Below, in pieces: positions 1-8,289 of a DNA stretch of 46,382 nucleotides (position 1 is the stretch's first letter; the number at the start of each line of letters is the position of its first letter). Both the position numbers and the translations under genes were made by a program. Origin of the DNA: an uncultured Novosphingobium sp. (GTDB lineage: Bacteria; Pseudomonadota; Alphaproteobacteria; Sphingomonadales; Sphingomonadaceae); NCBI GenBank assembly GCA_937897535.1, contig CALCQB010000284.1, forward strand, positions 1 to 46,382. Direction: 5' to 3'. The notes under the pieces were generated by a model. The model was not told the origin of the DNA. It saw only the letters and a list, made by a program, of their open reading frames with translations, and did no database searches.

Positions 1-2219
1 GCCTGATCGCGTTCATCCGCGGGGTCGGCCAGACCGACTTCAACTATGCGCTCGATCCCGGCGTCGGGGTCTATATCGACGATGTCTACATCCCGACCCT
101 GTCGAGCTCGCTGCTCGAACTGATCGACCTTGACCGGATCGAGATCCTGCGCGGACCGCAGGGCACGCTGGCCGGCAAGAACTCGATCGGCGGCGCGATC
201 AAGCTGTTCAGCGCCAAGCCCAAGGGTGACAATTCGGGCACGCTGCAGGTCGGCTACGGCTCGTACAACTCGCTCAACGTCCGCGGGATGGCCGACATCA
301 AGGTTTCGGAGACCCTGGCGGTCCGCGTCTCGGGCATGACCCGCAGCAGCGATGGCTATGTCGCGATGCTCGACTATGGCCTGACCCATCCCACCTCGAA
401 CGTTCCGGCCAACAACGCCCGCGGTCGCGGCAATGCCGACTATTCGACGATGGGCGGCCAGAACATCACCGCGGTTCGCGGCGCGCTGCGCTGGACCCCG
501 GCGAGCACGGTCGAAGTCAACCTGTCGGGCGACTATACCCGCGAGAATTCGGAAGCGATCCCGGTGGTCGTGATTGCCGCCGGCGCGGTTGCCCCGGCCG
601 GAACCACCTTCAATCCCGCGTCGGTCGGCAACTCTGCCTCGTTTACCGGCGCCGGGTTCAACCCGTGGCTGGTCGGCCGCAACGGATCGCAGGTCAACAT
701 GAGCTGCGCCTTCGTGCCGGCCGGTCCCTACAGCTGCGATACCGGCGGCAATCTGCAGGGCTATGATCCGCGTTTTGTCAGCTATTCGAACTTCATGGAC
801 GCGGCCGCGGCGACCACCCAGGCCCCGTTCAAGCCTTATTTCGCGCTGCCGATCACCAAGTTTACCGGCTGGGGCGTCCACGGCTCGATCTCGTTCGACC
901 TCAGCGACAACATCAACCTCCAGTACATCGGTTCCTACCGGGCCTACAATTCGAAGTTCGGGCAGGACCAGGACGGCACCCCGATCCCGATCGCGCAGCT
1001 CGACAACGAGCTCGACCACCATGCGTTCAGCTCGGAAGTACGGCTCAACTTCAAGGCCGGCGACGGCCTGCTCGAAGGGACCATCGGCGGGTTCTATCTC
1101 AGCCAGAAGGGCACCTATACCGCCCGGGTCGATCTCAACTACGTCACCCCGGTGATCGACTTCATCCATGGCCCGGACACCACCCCCAGCAAGACCAAGG
1201 CGCTGTTCGGCACGGTCACGCTGCATCCGGTCGAAGCGATGAGCATCACCGGCGGGGTCCGCTATACCAAGGACCAGAAGGACTACACCTACTTCCGCTC
1301 GAACCCGGACGGCACCCTGCCCAACGGTTTCAACTGCTTCGTCGCGAACGGGGTATTCTCGGAACCGAACTGCCTGCTGGCCGGAATCTACAACGTCACC
1401 GGCACCTTCAAGGGCGATCGGTGGGACTGGCGGGCGGTAGCCGACTACCGCTTCTCGAAGGAATTCCTGGTTTACGCGTCGTTCTCGACCGGGTTCAAGG
1501 GCGGCGGCGTGAACCCGCGTCCGTTCGTGTCCGATCAGGCGCTGGCGTTCAACCCGGAAACCCTGACCACCTACGAAGTGGGCTTCAAGGCTGACTTGCT
1601 CGATCGCGTCATCCGGGTAAACGGGGCGGCGTTCTTCAACAAGTACAACGACATCACCCTGGGCAAGCTGGTTTGCCCGGAATCGTCGCTGCCTTCGCCG
1701 TGCCTGCGTCCGGCCAATATCGGTTCGGCCGACGTCAAGGGCTTCGAACTTGAAGCCGCGATCCATCCGGCCGGCGGCTTCTCGATCGACGGCAGCTTCA
1801 GCTACCTCGACTTCAAGTACACCAGCCCGTGTGCCGGCGGCAATCTGGTCGGCAGCGCGATCCCGTGCAACAGCATCACGCCCTACACGCCCAAGACCAA
1901 CTATTCGGTCGGGGTCCAGTACGATCACGAGTTCGGCGCGGGCACTGTCTCGGTCCGGTTCGACGGTTCCTACCAGAGCGAGATGTACACCACCTCCGAG
2001 AACACGGTGTGGTCGAAGATGGACAGCCGCTTTGTCGGCAACGGCCAGATCTCGTTCACCTCGGCCGACAAGGACTGGAAGCTGACGGCTGAAGTGCGGA
2101 ACATCTTCAACAAGTACTACTTCCTGTCGGTTGCCGACGTGACCACCTCGCTCGGCGCGGTAACCGGTGTGCCCGCGCTGCCGCGGACCTGGGCGGTCAC
2201 GCTCAAGCGGAACTTCTGA
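1..2219 (+). CDS. TonB-dependent receptor, 5'-truncated by the window edge
   Basis: Outer-membrane beta-barrel receptor that would import a scarce or bulky substrate using TonB energy. The frame is open from base 3 and gives 738 visible residues. Signal peptide, TonB box and the first part of the plug lie upstream of the window. The visible plug has the usual DDVYIP and ILRGPQGTLAGKNSIGGAI motifs, followed by a long barrel rich in alternating aromatic residues. The C-terminus ends in a hydrophobic/aromatic strand (WAVTLKRNF), as expected for BAM recognition. It is clearly paralogous to the receptor at 11631-13988 (shared FKGGGV, RPF and the GPQGTL.G.NSIGGAIKLF block). A terminator follows directly. 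The substrate cannot be read from the sequence; a lignin-derived aromatic is inferred from the neighbours. Confidence 0.93.
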   Translation, partial: LIAFIRGVGQTDFNYALDPGVGVYIDDVYIPTLSSSLLELIDLDRIEILRGPQGTLAGKNSIGGAIKLFSAKPKGDNSGTLQVGYGSYNSLNVRGMADIKVSETLAVRVSGMTRSSDGYVAMLDYGLTHPTSNVPANNARGRGNADYSTMGGQNITAVRGALRWTPASTVEVNLSGDYTRENSEAIPVVVIAAGAVAPAGTTFNPASVGNSASFTGAGFNPWLVGRNGSQVNMSCAFVPAGPYSCDTGGNLQGYDPRFVSYSNFMDAAAATTQAPFKPYFALPITKFTGWGVHGSISFDLSDNINLQYIGSYRAYNSKFGQDQDGTPIPIAQLDNELDHHAFSSEVRLNFKAGDGLLEGTIGGFYLSQKGTYTARVDLNYVTPVIDFIHGPDTTPSKTKALFGTVTLHPVEAMSITGGVRYTKDQKDYTYFRSNPDGTLPNGFNCFVANGVFSEPNCLLAGIYNVTGTFKGDRWDWRAVADYRFSKEFLVYASFSTGFKGGGVNPRPFVSDQALAFNPETLTTYEVGFKADLLDRVIRVNGAAFFNKYNDITLGKLVCPESSLPSPCLRPANIGSADVKGFELEAAIHPAGGFSIDGSFSYLDFKYTSPCAGGNLVGSAIPCNSITPYTPKTNYSVGVQYDHEFGAGTVSVRFDGSYQSEMYTTSENTVWSKMDSRFVGNGQISFTSADKDWKLTAEVRNIFNKYYFLSVADVTTSLGAVTGVPALPRTWAVTLKRNF

Positions 2220-2242
2220 CCGACACCTGATACACCCTCCTG

Positions 2243-2278
2243 GGGCCGCCAATCTTCGGGTTGGCGGCCCTTCTTTTT
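2243..2278 (+). terminator. Rho-independent terminator after the first TonB receptor
   Basis: A perfect 10-bp stem, GGGCCGCCAA (2243-2252) with TTGGCGGCCC (2261-2270), encloses an 8-nt loop and is followed by TTCTTTTT. It lies 23 nt after the receptor stop codon and separates the receptor from the dioxygenase gene. Confidence 0.88.
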
Positions 2279-2314
2279 CGGCTTGCGCCGCGCCGCCGCC
2301 ACGCTACACCAATG

Positions 2315-2328
2315 CTAACAATAGTTAG
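2315..2328. promoter_or_regulatory. Putative repressor operator over the dioxygenase leader
   Basis: CTAACAATAGTTAG has perfect 5-bp arms, CTAAC and GTTAG. It resembles the palindrome ATAACAATTGTTAT found before the flavocytochrome genes. It abuts and partly overlaps the AGGA ribosome-binding site (2327-2330) of the next gene, so bound protein would block initiation or early elongation. The regulator is not known; a MarR-type protein is inferred because two are encoded nearby. Confidence 0.5.
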
Positions 2329-2338
2329 GATGAGGACG

Positions 2339-3823
2339 ATGGGCGCTTTTCCGCAGACCCCCTATTTCATGGGGCTCAACGAACCGGTCGGTCAGGAGGT
2401 CAGCCTGCGCGGGCTGGTGGTCGAAGGCACGCTTCCGCCTGAGGTTCGGGGCAGCTTCTACCGCGCGATCCCCGATCCGGCCTATCCGCCCAAGTTCGAG
2501 AACGACCATACCCTGTCGGGCGACGGGATGATCAGCCGCCTGTCATTCAACGCCGACGGGACCGCCGACTTCGCGCTGAAATTCGTCCGCACCGCGCGCT
2601 GGCTGGCCGAGCACGAAGCCGGTCGCGCCCGCTTCGGCAAATACCGCAACCCCTTCACCGACGATGCCGACGTGCAGGGCGTCGACCGGACCGTCGCCAA
2701 TACCACCCCGGTCTGGCACGCCGGGCGGATGCTGATGGCCAAGGAAGACGGCCGCCCGTACCAGGTCGATCCGCTGACGCTGGAGACGATCGGCAGCTAT
2801 GATTTCGGCGGTGCGCTCAAGTCGGAAACGATGACCGCGCATGTCCGGATCGACGCCGCGACCGGCGAACTGTTCTTCTATGGCTATGAGGCCGACGGCT
2901 GCGCCAGCACCAAGGTCGCCTATTGCGTGGTGGGCCCCGACGGCTCGCTCAAGTCCGAGCAGTGGTTCGACGCCCCTTATTGCGCGATGATGCACGATTT
3001 CACGATCAGCGAGAATTACGCGCTGTTCCCGATCTATCCGACCACCAGCGACCTCGACCGGCTCAAGGCCGGCGGCGAGCATTGGCACCACCAGCCCGAA
3101 CTCGACAGCTGGCTCGGCGTCATGCCGCGCTATGGCGATGTTTCGGAAATCAAGTGGTTCAAGGGTCCCAAGGGCTGCCATTCGTACCACATGATGAATG
3201 CCTGGGAGGACGAGGCGGGCCTGCTCCATTTCGACGCCTGCCTCAATGACAGCAACGCCTTCGCCTTTATCCGCGAGCCGTCCGGAATTCACCGCCCGCA
3301 GTGGGAGATCAAGGGTGCGCTGACCCGCTGGACGGTCGATCCCAAGGCCAATGGCGGCGCGGTCACCGAGCGCGAGATCGGGCCGCCCGGGGACTTCCCG
3401 GTGATCCCTGCGGTCAAGCAGGGCCGGCCGTATGATCACGGCTGGATGCTGAGCATGAACCCCGACATGCAGGGCCCGCCGCTGTTTGCCGGGCCGGTCG
3501 GGGTCAGCTTCAACCTGCTGCTGCGGCTCGAAGGCATGGGCACGGCCGCGCCGCGTGTGGCCGACGCCCTCGCGCTGCCGCCGATGGCCGGCTACAACGA
3601 GCCGGTCCACGTCCCCGCTGCCGATCCCGCCCACAAGGGCTGGCTGGTGTTCATCGTCGACCAGCAGGTGGGCGATAATCAATTCACCCACGAAGCCTGG
3701 GTGCTCGATGGCGGCAACCTTGCCGCAGGGCCAGTCGCCAAGGTGGCGATCCCGCAGCGCCTGCGTCCGCAGGTCCACGGCTGGTGGGTGCCGCAAGCGC
3801 AGCTCGATGCGCTTACGGCATGA
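2339..3823 (+). CDS. Carotenoid cleavage oxygenase family (lignostilbene-type) dioxygenase
   Basis: Fe(II) dioxygenase of the carotenoid oxygenase/lignostilbene dioxygenase family, which splits a C=C bond to give two aldehydes; lignostilbene would give vanillin-type products. With the start at 2339 (AGGA 8 nt upstream) it has 494 residues, normal for the family. The four iron-binding histidines are visible: His168 in TAHVRID, His219 in MHDF, His281 or His284 in CHSYHMMNAWED, and His480 in the C-terminal QVHGWW. The frame is open further upstream, but that would run back into the terminator. It is the first gene of a two-gene unit, with the next start overlapping its stop by ATGA. A bacterial aromatic-stilbene substrate is favoured over carotenoids because of the vanillin and ferulate genes around it; the exact substrate is inference. 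Confidence 0.85.
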   Translation: MGAFPQTPYFMGLNEPVGQEVSLRGLVVEGTLPPEVRGSFYRAIPDPAYPPKFENDHTLSGDGMISRLSFNADGTADFALKFVRTARWLAEHEAGRARFGKYRNPFTDDADVQGVDRTVANTTPVWHAGRMLMAKEDGRPYQVDPLTLETIGSYDFGGALKSETMTAHVRIDAATGELFFYGYEADGCASTKVAYCVVGPDGSLKSEQWFDAPYCAMMHDFTISENYALFPIYPTTSDLDRLKAGGEHWHHQPELDSWLGVMPRYGDVSEIKWFKGPKGCHSYHMMNAWEDEAGLLHFDACLNDSNAFAFIREPSGIHRPQWEIKGALTRWTVDPKANGGAVTEREIGPPGDFPVIPAVKQGRPYDHGWMLSMNPDMQGPPLFAGPVGVSFNLLLRLEGMGTAAPRVADALALPPMAGYNEPVHVPAADPAHKGWLVFIVDQQVGDNQFTHEAWVLDGGNLAAGPVAKVAIPQRLRPQVHGWWVPQAQLDALTA

Positions 3824-4743
3824 GCCGAATTGCGATCACCGGCGCATCGGGCCAGTACGGCCGCCTCGCCACGCAGGGCCTGATCGCGCGCGGCCGCGCC
3901 GCCGACCTGATCCTGATGAGCCGCAGCCCCGACAAGCTGGCCGATCTGGCTGCGCTGGGCTGCGAGGTCCGCTATGGTGACTACGACCGGCCCGAGACGC
4001 TCGCTGCGGCGATGGGGGGTGCGGACAAGCTGCTGCTGATCAGCGGCACGCGGGTTGGCGCACGGGTGGTGCAGCACCAGGCCGCAATCGAGGCAGCCGC
4101 AGCAGCCGGGGTGCGCCATGCCGCCTACACCAGCTTCATCGGGATCGACGACCCGGCCAACCCGGCCGAAGTCCGCCACGATCACATCGAGACCGAGCGG
4201 CTGCTCAAGGCCAGCGGCATGGCCTGGACCTGCTTGCGCGACGCGCACTATGCCGACGCGATGATCCTGATGGCCGGACCGGGGGTAATGGCCAGCCGCC
4301 AGTGGATCAGCAATTCCGGCGAAGGCCGAGAGGCGATGGTCTGGCGCGACGATTGTGCCGCCTGCGCGGTCGCGGTGCTTGATGGCACCGGGCACGAAAA
4401 CCGGACCTACGACATCACCGGCCCGGACTTGCAGACCTTTGCCGATGTCACCGCGCTGATGTCCGAGATTACCGGGGTGCCGCTCGAATATGTCAGCGTC
4501 GATGACGCGGCCCAATACGCGATGTTCGACGCGATGGGCATCCCGCGCCGCCCGGTCGATAACCTCGAAGTCGGCGGAATCCCCTGGAACAGCGACGACA
4601 TGGTCACCTTTGGCCAGGCAATCCGTGAAGGGTTCCTCGAGGTCTGCTCAGGAGATGTCGAAGCCCTGCTCGGCCGCCCGCCGCGCTCGGTCCGCCAGAT
4701 GATCGAGCAGAATGTCGTAATGCTAAGGGCAGCGGCGGCCTAA
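3820..4743 (+). CDS. NmrA-family NAD(P)-binding protein, quinone oxidoreductase-like
   Basis: Atypical SDR of the NmrA/NAD(P)H:quinone oxidoreductase type, 307 residues, soluble and cytoplasmic. The Rossmann motif TGASGQYG sits at residues 7-14, close to GASGqlG of the QOR2 group, and there is no YxxxK active site. The start ATG overlaps the stop of the dioxygenase gene (ATGA), so the two are translationally coupled. It could reduce a quinone or enone arising from stilbene or phenylpropanoid breakdown, or act as a redox sensor; the sequence does not decide. Its stop codon interlocks with that of the convergent MarR gene (shared CTAA at 4740-4743). Confidence 0.8.
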   Translation: MSRIAITGASGQYGRLATQGLIARGRAADLILMSRSPDKLADLAALGCEVRYGDYDRPETLAAAMGGADKLLLISGTRVGARVVQHQAAIEAAAAAGVRHAAYTSFIGIDDPANPAEVRHDHIETERLLKASGMAWTCLRDAHYADAMILMAGPGVMASRQWISNSGEGREAMVWRDDCAACAVAVLDGTGHENRTYDITGPDLQTFADVTALMSEITGVPLEYVSVDDAAQYAMFDAMGIPRRPVDNLEVGGIPWNSDDMVTFGQAIREGFLEVCSGDVEALLGRPPRSVRQMIEQNVVMLRAAAA

Positions 4744-5153
4744 GTGCGCCACAGCGCATCGAGTGCTGGCTTGAAATGGGGCCGATGCTCTGCCGGCACT
4801 CGGCCAAGCAGTTCTGTCTCGAACGTATCGATCAACGTCTGCGCTTCGTTGAGCTTGGCCCGGCCCACCTCGGTCAGGCGGAGCCCGTGGCTCTTGCCGT
4901 CGATTGGCTGGCGGAGCAGCAGGTCTGCGGCCTCCAGCCGCGCGACCAGCGGCACCATGTTGGCGCGCTGGATATCGAGCATCCGGCCAAGCTGGCTCGC
5001 GGTGATCGCGGGATTGGCCTCAACCAGCAGCAGCGCCGAGACATCGGCAAAACGCAGCCCGAGCGGTTCGAGCCGCGCCGAAAGCTCCGCCATCATCGCC
5101 GCTGCGGCGCGGCGCAACGAATAGCCCGGCAAGTCTTGCAGCGGATCCCTCAT
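4740..5153 (-). CDS. MarR-family transcriptional regulator
   Basis: Winged-helix repressor of the MarR family, 137 residues from the ATG at 5153 (MRDPLQDLPGY). The helix-turn-helix is in the middle (ITASQLGRMLDIQRANMVPLV), followed by a wing with the basic segment LRLTEVGRAKL typical of the family. MarR proteins bind palindromes as dimers and release them when a phenolic ligand binds. The gene is divergent from the vanillin-type dehydrogenase at 5231, and the 77-bp spacer carries repeated ATAGCAAT boxes, so local control and autoregulation are likely. There is no strong Shine-Dalgarno before 5153; an in-frame ATG at 5183 lies inside the operator and is less likely. HcaR/FerC-like control by hydroxycinnamoyl-CoA is possible but unproven. 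Confidence 0.85.
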   Translation of the reverse strand: MRDPLQDLPGYSLRRAAAAMMAELSARLEPLGLRFADVSALLLVEANPAITASQLGRMLDIQRANMVPLVARLEAADLLLRQPIDGKSHGLRLTEVGRAKLNEAQTLIDTFETELLGRVPAEHRPHFKPALDALWRT

Positions 5154-5161
5154 TCCGGCAG

Positions 5162-5214
5162 CATAGCAATAGCTATTGATCATAGCAATAACGTTTGATA
5201 TGATCCATAGCAAT
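5162..5214. promoter_or_regulatory. Divergent promoter/operator with three CATAGCAAT boxes
   Basis: CATAGCAAT occurs three times on the plus strand (5162-5170, 5181-5189, 5206-5214). The first copy runs into a perfect 12-bp palindrome, CAATAGCTATTG (5167-5178). The segment is AT-rich compared with its surroundings and lies between the divergent MarR and aldehyde dehydrogenase genes. A MarR dimer site with extra half-sites is the simplest reading. Confidence 0.6.
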
Positions 5215-5230
5215 CAAGGGAGAGTCGAGC

Positions 5231-6628
5231 ATGGATTTCACACGCCTCAATCCGCTCACCGGCGAAGTCGCATCATCGGCCAAGGCCATGAAAGCTGGTG
5301 ACATCCCGGCGATTGCAGCGCGCGCCGCAGCGGCCTTTCCGGCCTGGGCCGCACAAGGGCCAAACGCGCGCCGCGCCGTGCTGACCAAAGCCGCCGAAGG
5401 GCTTGAGGCCCGCAAGGATAGCTTCGTGGCGGCGATGATTGCCGAGACCGGATCGACCGCCGGGTGGGCGATGTTCAACCTCGGCGTGGCAGTCAGCATG
5501 GTCCGCGAGGCCGCAGCGCTGACCACCCAGATCGCTGGCGAAGTGATCCCCAGCGACAAGCCCGGGTGCCTCGCCCTGGCGCTCAAGGAACCGGTCGGCG
5601 TGATTCTGGGAATCGCCCCGTGGAACGCCCCGATCATTCTGGGCGTGCGCGCCATCGCGGTCCCGCTGGCCTGTGGCAACGCGGTGATCCTCAAGGCCAG
5701 CGAAACCTGCCCGCAGACCCACGCGCTGATCATCGAGGCCTTTGCCGAAGCGGGCTTCCCCGAAGGCGTGGTCAATGTCGTGACCAACGCGCCCGCCGAC
5801 GCCGCTGAAGTCGTCGGGGCGCTGATCGATGCGCCAGAGGTCAAACGGATCAACTTCACCGGATCGACCGGGGTGGGCAGGATCATCGCCAAACGCGCAG
5901 CCGAACAGCTCAAGCCGTGCCTGCTCGAACTGGGCGGCAAGGCCCCGCTGATCGTGCTTGATGATGCCGATCTGGATGAGGCGGTCAAGGCTGCGGCGTT
6001 CGGGGCTTTCATGAACCAGGGTCAGATCTGCATGAGCACCGAGCGGATCATCGTGGTCGATGCGGTGGCCGATGAATTCGCCAGGCGCTTCGCCGCCAAG
6101 GCCAGCAGCATGACGGCCGGCGATCCGCGCGCGGGCAATACGCCGCTCGGTGCAGTGGTCGATCAGAAGACCGTTACCCACGTCAATGCACTGATCGATG
6201 ATGCCGCCGCCAAGGGCGCGACGGTCATCGCCGGGGGCAAAGGCGACAGCGTGGTGATGCCCGCGACTGTGGTCGACGGCGTGACCGATGCGATGAACCT
6301 CTACCGCGACGAAAGCTTTGGACCTGTCGTAGCGATGATCCGCGCCCGCGATACCGACCACGCGGTCGAACTCGCCAACGATACCCAGTACGGCCTGTCC
6401 GCCGCTGTCTTCACCAAGGACATCGCCAAGGGCCTGACCGTGGCCCGCCGGATCCAGTCGGGTATCTGCCACGTCAACGGCCCGACCGTGCACGACGAGG
6501 CGCAGATGCCGTTCGGCGGGGTCGGCGCATCGGGCTATGGCCGCTTCGGCGGCAAGCAGGGCATCGACAGCTTCACCGAAACCCGCTGGATCACGATTGA
6601 GACCCAGCCCGGCCATTATCCGATCTGA
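5231..6628 (+). CDS. Vanillin/salicylaldehyde-type aldehyde dehydrogenase
   Basis: NAD-dependent aldehyde dehydrogenase, 465 residues, expected to oxidise vanillin or 4-hydroxybenzaldehyde to the acid. Visible catalytic elements are Asn132 in APWNAP, Lys155 in ILKASE, Glu233 in LELGGKAP and nucleophile Cys267 in FMNQGQICMSTER. The MNQGQICMSTER version of the active-site loop is typical of vanillin and salicylaldehyde dehydrogenases (Vdh, LigV, DoxF/NahF types). The start has a GGGAGAG ribosome-binding site. It heads a plus-strand run with the hydratase-lyase that makes vanillin from feruloyl-CoA, which supports the substrate. Control is probably by the divergent MarR. Confidence 0.85.
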   Translation: MDFTRLNPLTGEVASSAKAMKAGDIPAIAARAAAAFPAWAAQGPNARRAVLTKAAEGLEARKDSFVAAMIAETGSTAGWAMFNLGVAVSMVREAAALTTQIAGEVIPSDKPGCLALALKEPVGVILGIAPWNAPIILGVRAIAVPLACGNAVILKASETCPQTHALIIEAFAEAGFPEGVVNVVTNAPADAAEVVGALIDAPEVKRINFTGSTGVGRIIAKRAAEQLKPCLLELGGKAPLIVLDDADLDEAVKAAAFGAFMNQGQICMSTERIIVVDAVADEFARRFAAKASSMTAGDPRAGNTPLGAVVDQKTVTHVNALIDDAAAKGATVIAGGKGDSVVMPATVVDGVTDAMNLYRDESFGPVVAMIRARDTDHAVELANDTQYGLSAAVFTKDIAKGLTVARRIQSGICHVNGPTVHDEAQMPFGGVGASGYGRFGGKQGIDSFTETRWITIETQPGHYPI

Positions 6629-6648
6629 TTCTGAAAAGGACTACGCCC

Positions 6649-7491
6649 ATGACTACTGACCGTGCCGAAGCCGATACCGTTGCCTATTCCGTCGAGGACG
6701 GGATTGCCTGGGTCAAATTCAACCGCCCCGAAAAGCGCAACTGCATGAGCCCCAAGCTCAACCGGCAGATGAAGAAGGTGCTGGAAGAGCTGGAGTTTCG
6801 CGACGACGTGAAGGTGCTGGTGCTGACCGGCGAGGGCGAGGCCTGGACCGCCGGCATGGACCTCAAGGAATATTTCCGCGAAACCGAAGCGCAGGGCCTC
6901 GGCGCGATCCGCAAGAGCCAGCGTGAGAGCTATGGCTGGTTCGAACGGCTGCGCTGGTATGAGAAGCCGACCGTGGCGATGATCAACGGTTGGTGCTTCG
7001 GTGGCGGCTATGGCCCGCTGTTCGGCTGCGACATCGCGATTGCCGCAGAAGACGCGCAGTTCGGCCTTTCCGAAATCAACTGGGGCATCCTCCCCGGCGG
7101 CGGCGCCAGCAAGGTCGCGCAGGAACTGATGCCGTTCCGCAAGGCGATGTACCACGCGATGATGGGCGAGAACCTGACCGGCACCCAGGCCGAAGCCCAG
7201 GGCCTGATCACCGAGGCGGTTCCGGCCGACAAGCTGCGGGCGCGCGTGCTCGAAGTCTGCGAAGTGCTCAAGAAGAAGGACGGCAACGCGCTGCGCGCCA
7301 CCAAGTGGACGATGCGGCGGATGGTCGACATGACCTATGACAACGGTCTGGAATACCAGATTCGCGCGCAGGAAGCGCTGCACAGCTTTGGCGGCGCGGC
7401 CGCGCGCAAGGAAGCAACCCGCCAGTTCCTCGACGAAAAGACCTTCAAGCCTGGACTCGAAACCTTCGACACGTCCAGGGTCAAAGGATGA
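6649..7491 (+). CDS. ech: p-Hydroxycinnamoyl-CoA (feruloyl-CoA) hydratase-lyase
   Basis: Crotonase-fold enzyme that hydrates feruloyl- or coumaroyl-CoA and cleaves it to vanillin or 4-hydroxybenzaldehyde plus acetyl-CoA. The 280 residues match the family length (about 275-280). Diagnostic segments are RPEKRNCMSPKL near residue 27, WTAGMDLKEYF near 66, the oxyanion-hole glycines in CFGGGYGP (116-123), and SEINWGI with the probable catalytic Glu142; Tyr236 in LEYQ is a candidate for the second catalytic residue known in the Pseudomonas enzyme. These features separate it from ordinary enoyl-CoA hydratases. It lies 20 nt after the vanillin-type dehydrogenase, and a matching CoA ligase is at 25876. 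The next gene overlaps its stop by ATGA. Confidence 0.9.
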   Translation: MTTDRAEADTVAYSVEDGIAWVKFNRPEKRNCMSPKLNRQMKKVLEELEFRDDVKVLVLTGEGEAWTAGMDLKEYFRETEAQGLGAIRKSQRESYGWFERLRWYEKPTVAMINGWCFGGGYGPLFGCDIAIAAEDAQFGLSEINWGILPGGGASKVAQELMPFRKAMYHAMMGENLTGTQAEAQGLITEAVPADKLRARVLEVCEVLKKKDGNALRATKWTMRRMVDMTYDNGLEYQIRAQEALHSFGGAAARKEATRQFLDEKTFKPGLETFDTSRVKG

Positions 7492-8288
7492 CCGAACGGA
7501 TCGCCCAGATCGCCTATGTCGCAGGCGGCGGCCCCCGGCCCTTCTATTATGCCAACGCGCATGAGAAGGACCGGGTCCCGATCGACCTGCGACCGATGCC
7601 GGTCCACGATGCCCGGGCGATCGACGCGCAGATCGACCGCGAAGGCTTCCAACTGGTCCGCCACGCAAGTGCGATCACCGACTGGACCGATCGGGCGGCG
7701 CTGGAGGCGATCCACAAGGGTGAAGTTGCCGAGCTGATCAAGGCGCTGACCGGGGCCGACGAAGTCCAGGTCAACGCACCCGGAATTCTGCGCTATTCCG
7801 AAAAGAGCGGCAAGGCCGGGAGCAGCGACAATTCGCACCCGGCCCGCTTCGCGCACGTCGACATCAACGATGTCACCGCTGCGCAGTTCGCGACACGCGG
7901 CTCGGGCGGGAGGGCATTTAGGCGCTGCGCTGCCTACAACCTGTGGCGTGCGCTATCGCCCGCGCCGCAGGATATTCCGCTGGCCTTGTGCGACGCCCGC
8001 AGTGTGGCGGCGGAGGACCTGATCGTCGCCGACGCGATTTTCGATCCGCCAGGTGGTGCGCCCGAATGGTCGTTCGAATCATGGGTTGTGGCGCACAATC
8101 CGGCGCACCAGTGGCACTTCTATTCGGACCTGAACGCGGCCGAGGCAATCCTGTTCAAGACCAACGACAGCGATCCGGCGCGGGCCCACTGCATCCCCCA
8201 CGTCGCCTTTGACGATCCGCTTGCCCCGGCCGATGCCCCGCCCCGCGTCAGCATCGAGATGCGCGCGACCTGCTTCTGGTGGGCCTGA
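7488..8288 (+). CDS. CmcJ/AsaB-like putative non-haem iron protein
   Basis: A 266-residue soluble protein resembling the CmcJ/NvfI/AsaB group, known mainly from fungal and antibiotic pathways and annotated as hydroxylase, desaturase or methoxylase-like. The sequence shows RFAHVDIND with His123 and Asp125, WHFYSDL near 209, and HCIPHVAF with His234 and His238. This HxD plus distal His pattern would suit an Fe(II)/2-oxoglutarate-type site, although iron binding is not shown. The start overlaps the hydratase-lyase stop by ATGA, so it is co-translated with the ferulate genes. Its role there is unknown. Its stop is 1 nt from that of the convergent hydrolase gene. Confidence 0.65.
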   Translation: MTERIAQIAYVAGGGPRPFYYANAHEKDRVPIDLRPMPVHDARAIDAQIDREGFQLVRHASAITDWTDRAALEAIHKGEVAELIKALTGADEVQVNAPGILRYSEKSGKAGSSDNSHPARFAHVDINDVTAAQFATRGSGGRAFRRCAAYNLWRALSPAPQDIPLALCDARSVAAEDLIVADAIFDPPGGAPEWSFESWVVAHNPAHQWHFYSDLNAAEAILFKTNDSDPARAHCIPHVAFDDPLAPADAPPRVSIEMRATCFWWA

Positions 8289-8289
8289 C

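Noticed and set aside
2261..2338. An upstream start for the lignostilbene-type dioxygenase
   Set aside because: It would begin inside the terminator stem of the preceding gene and add a basic tail absent from the family; 2339 has a correctly spaced AGGA.
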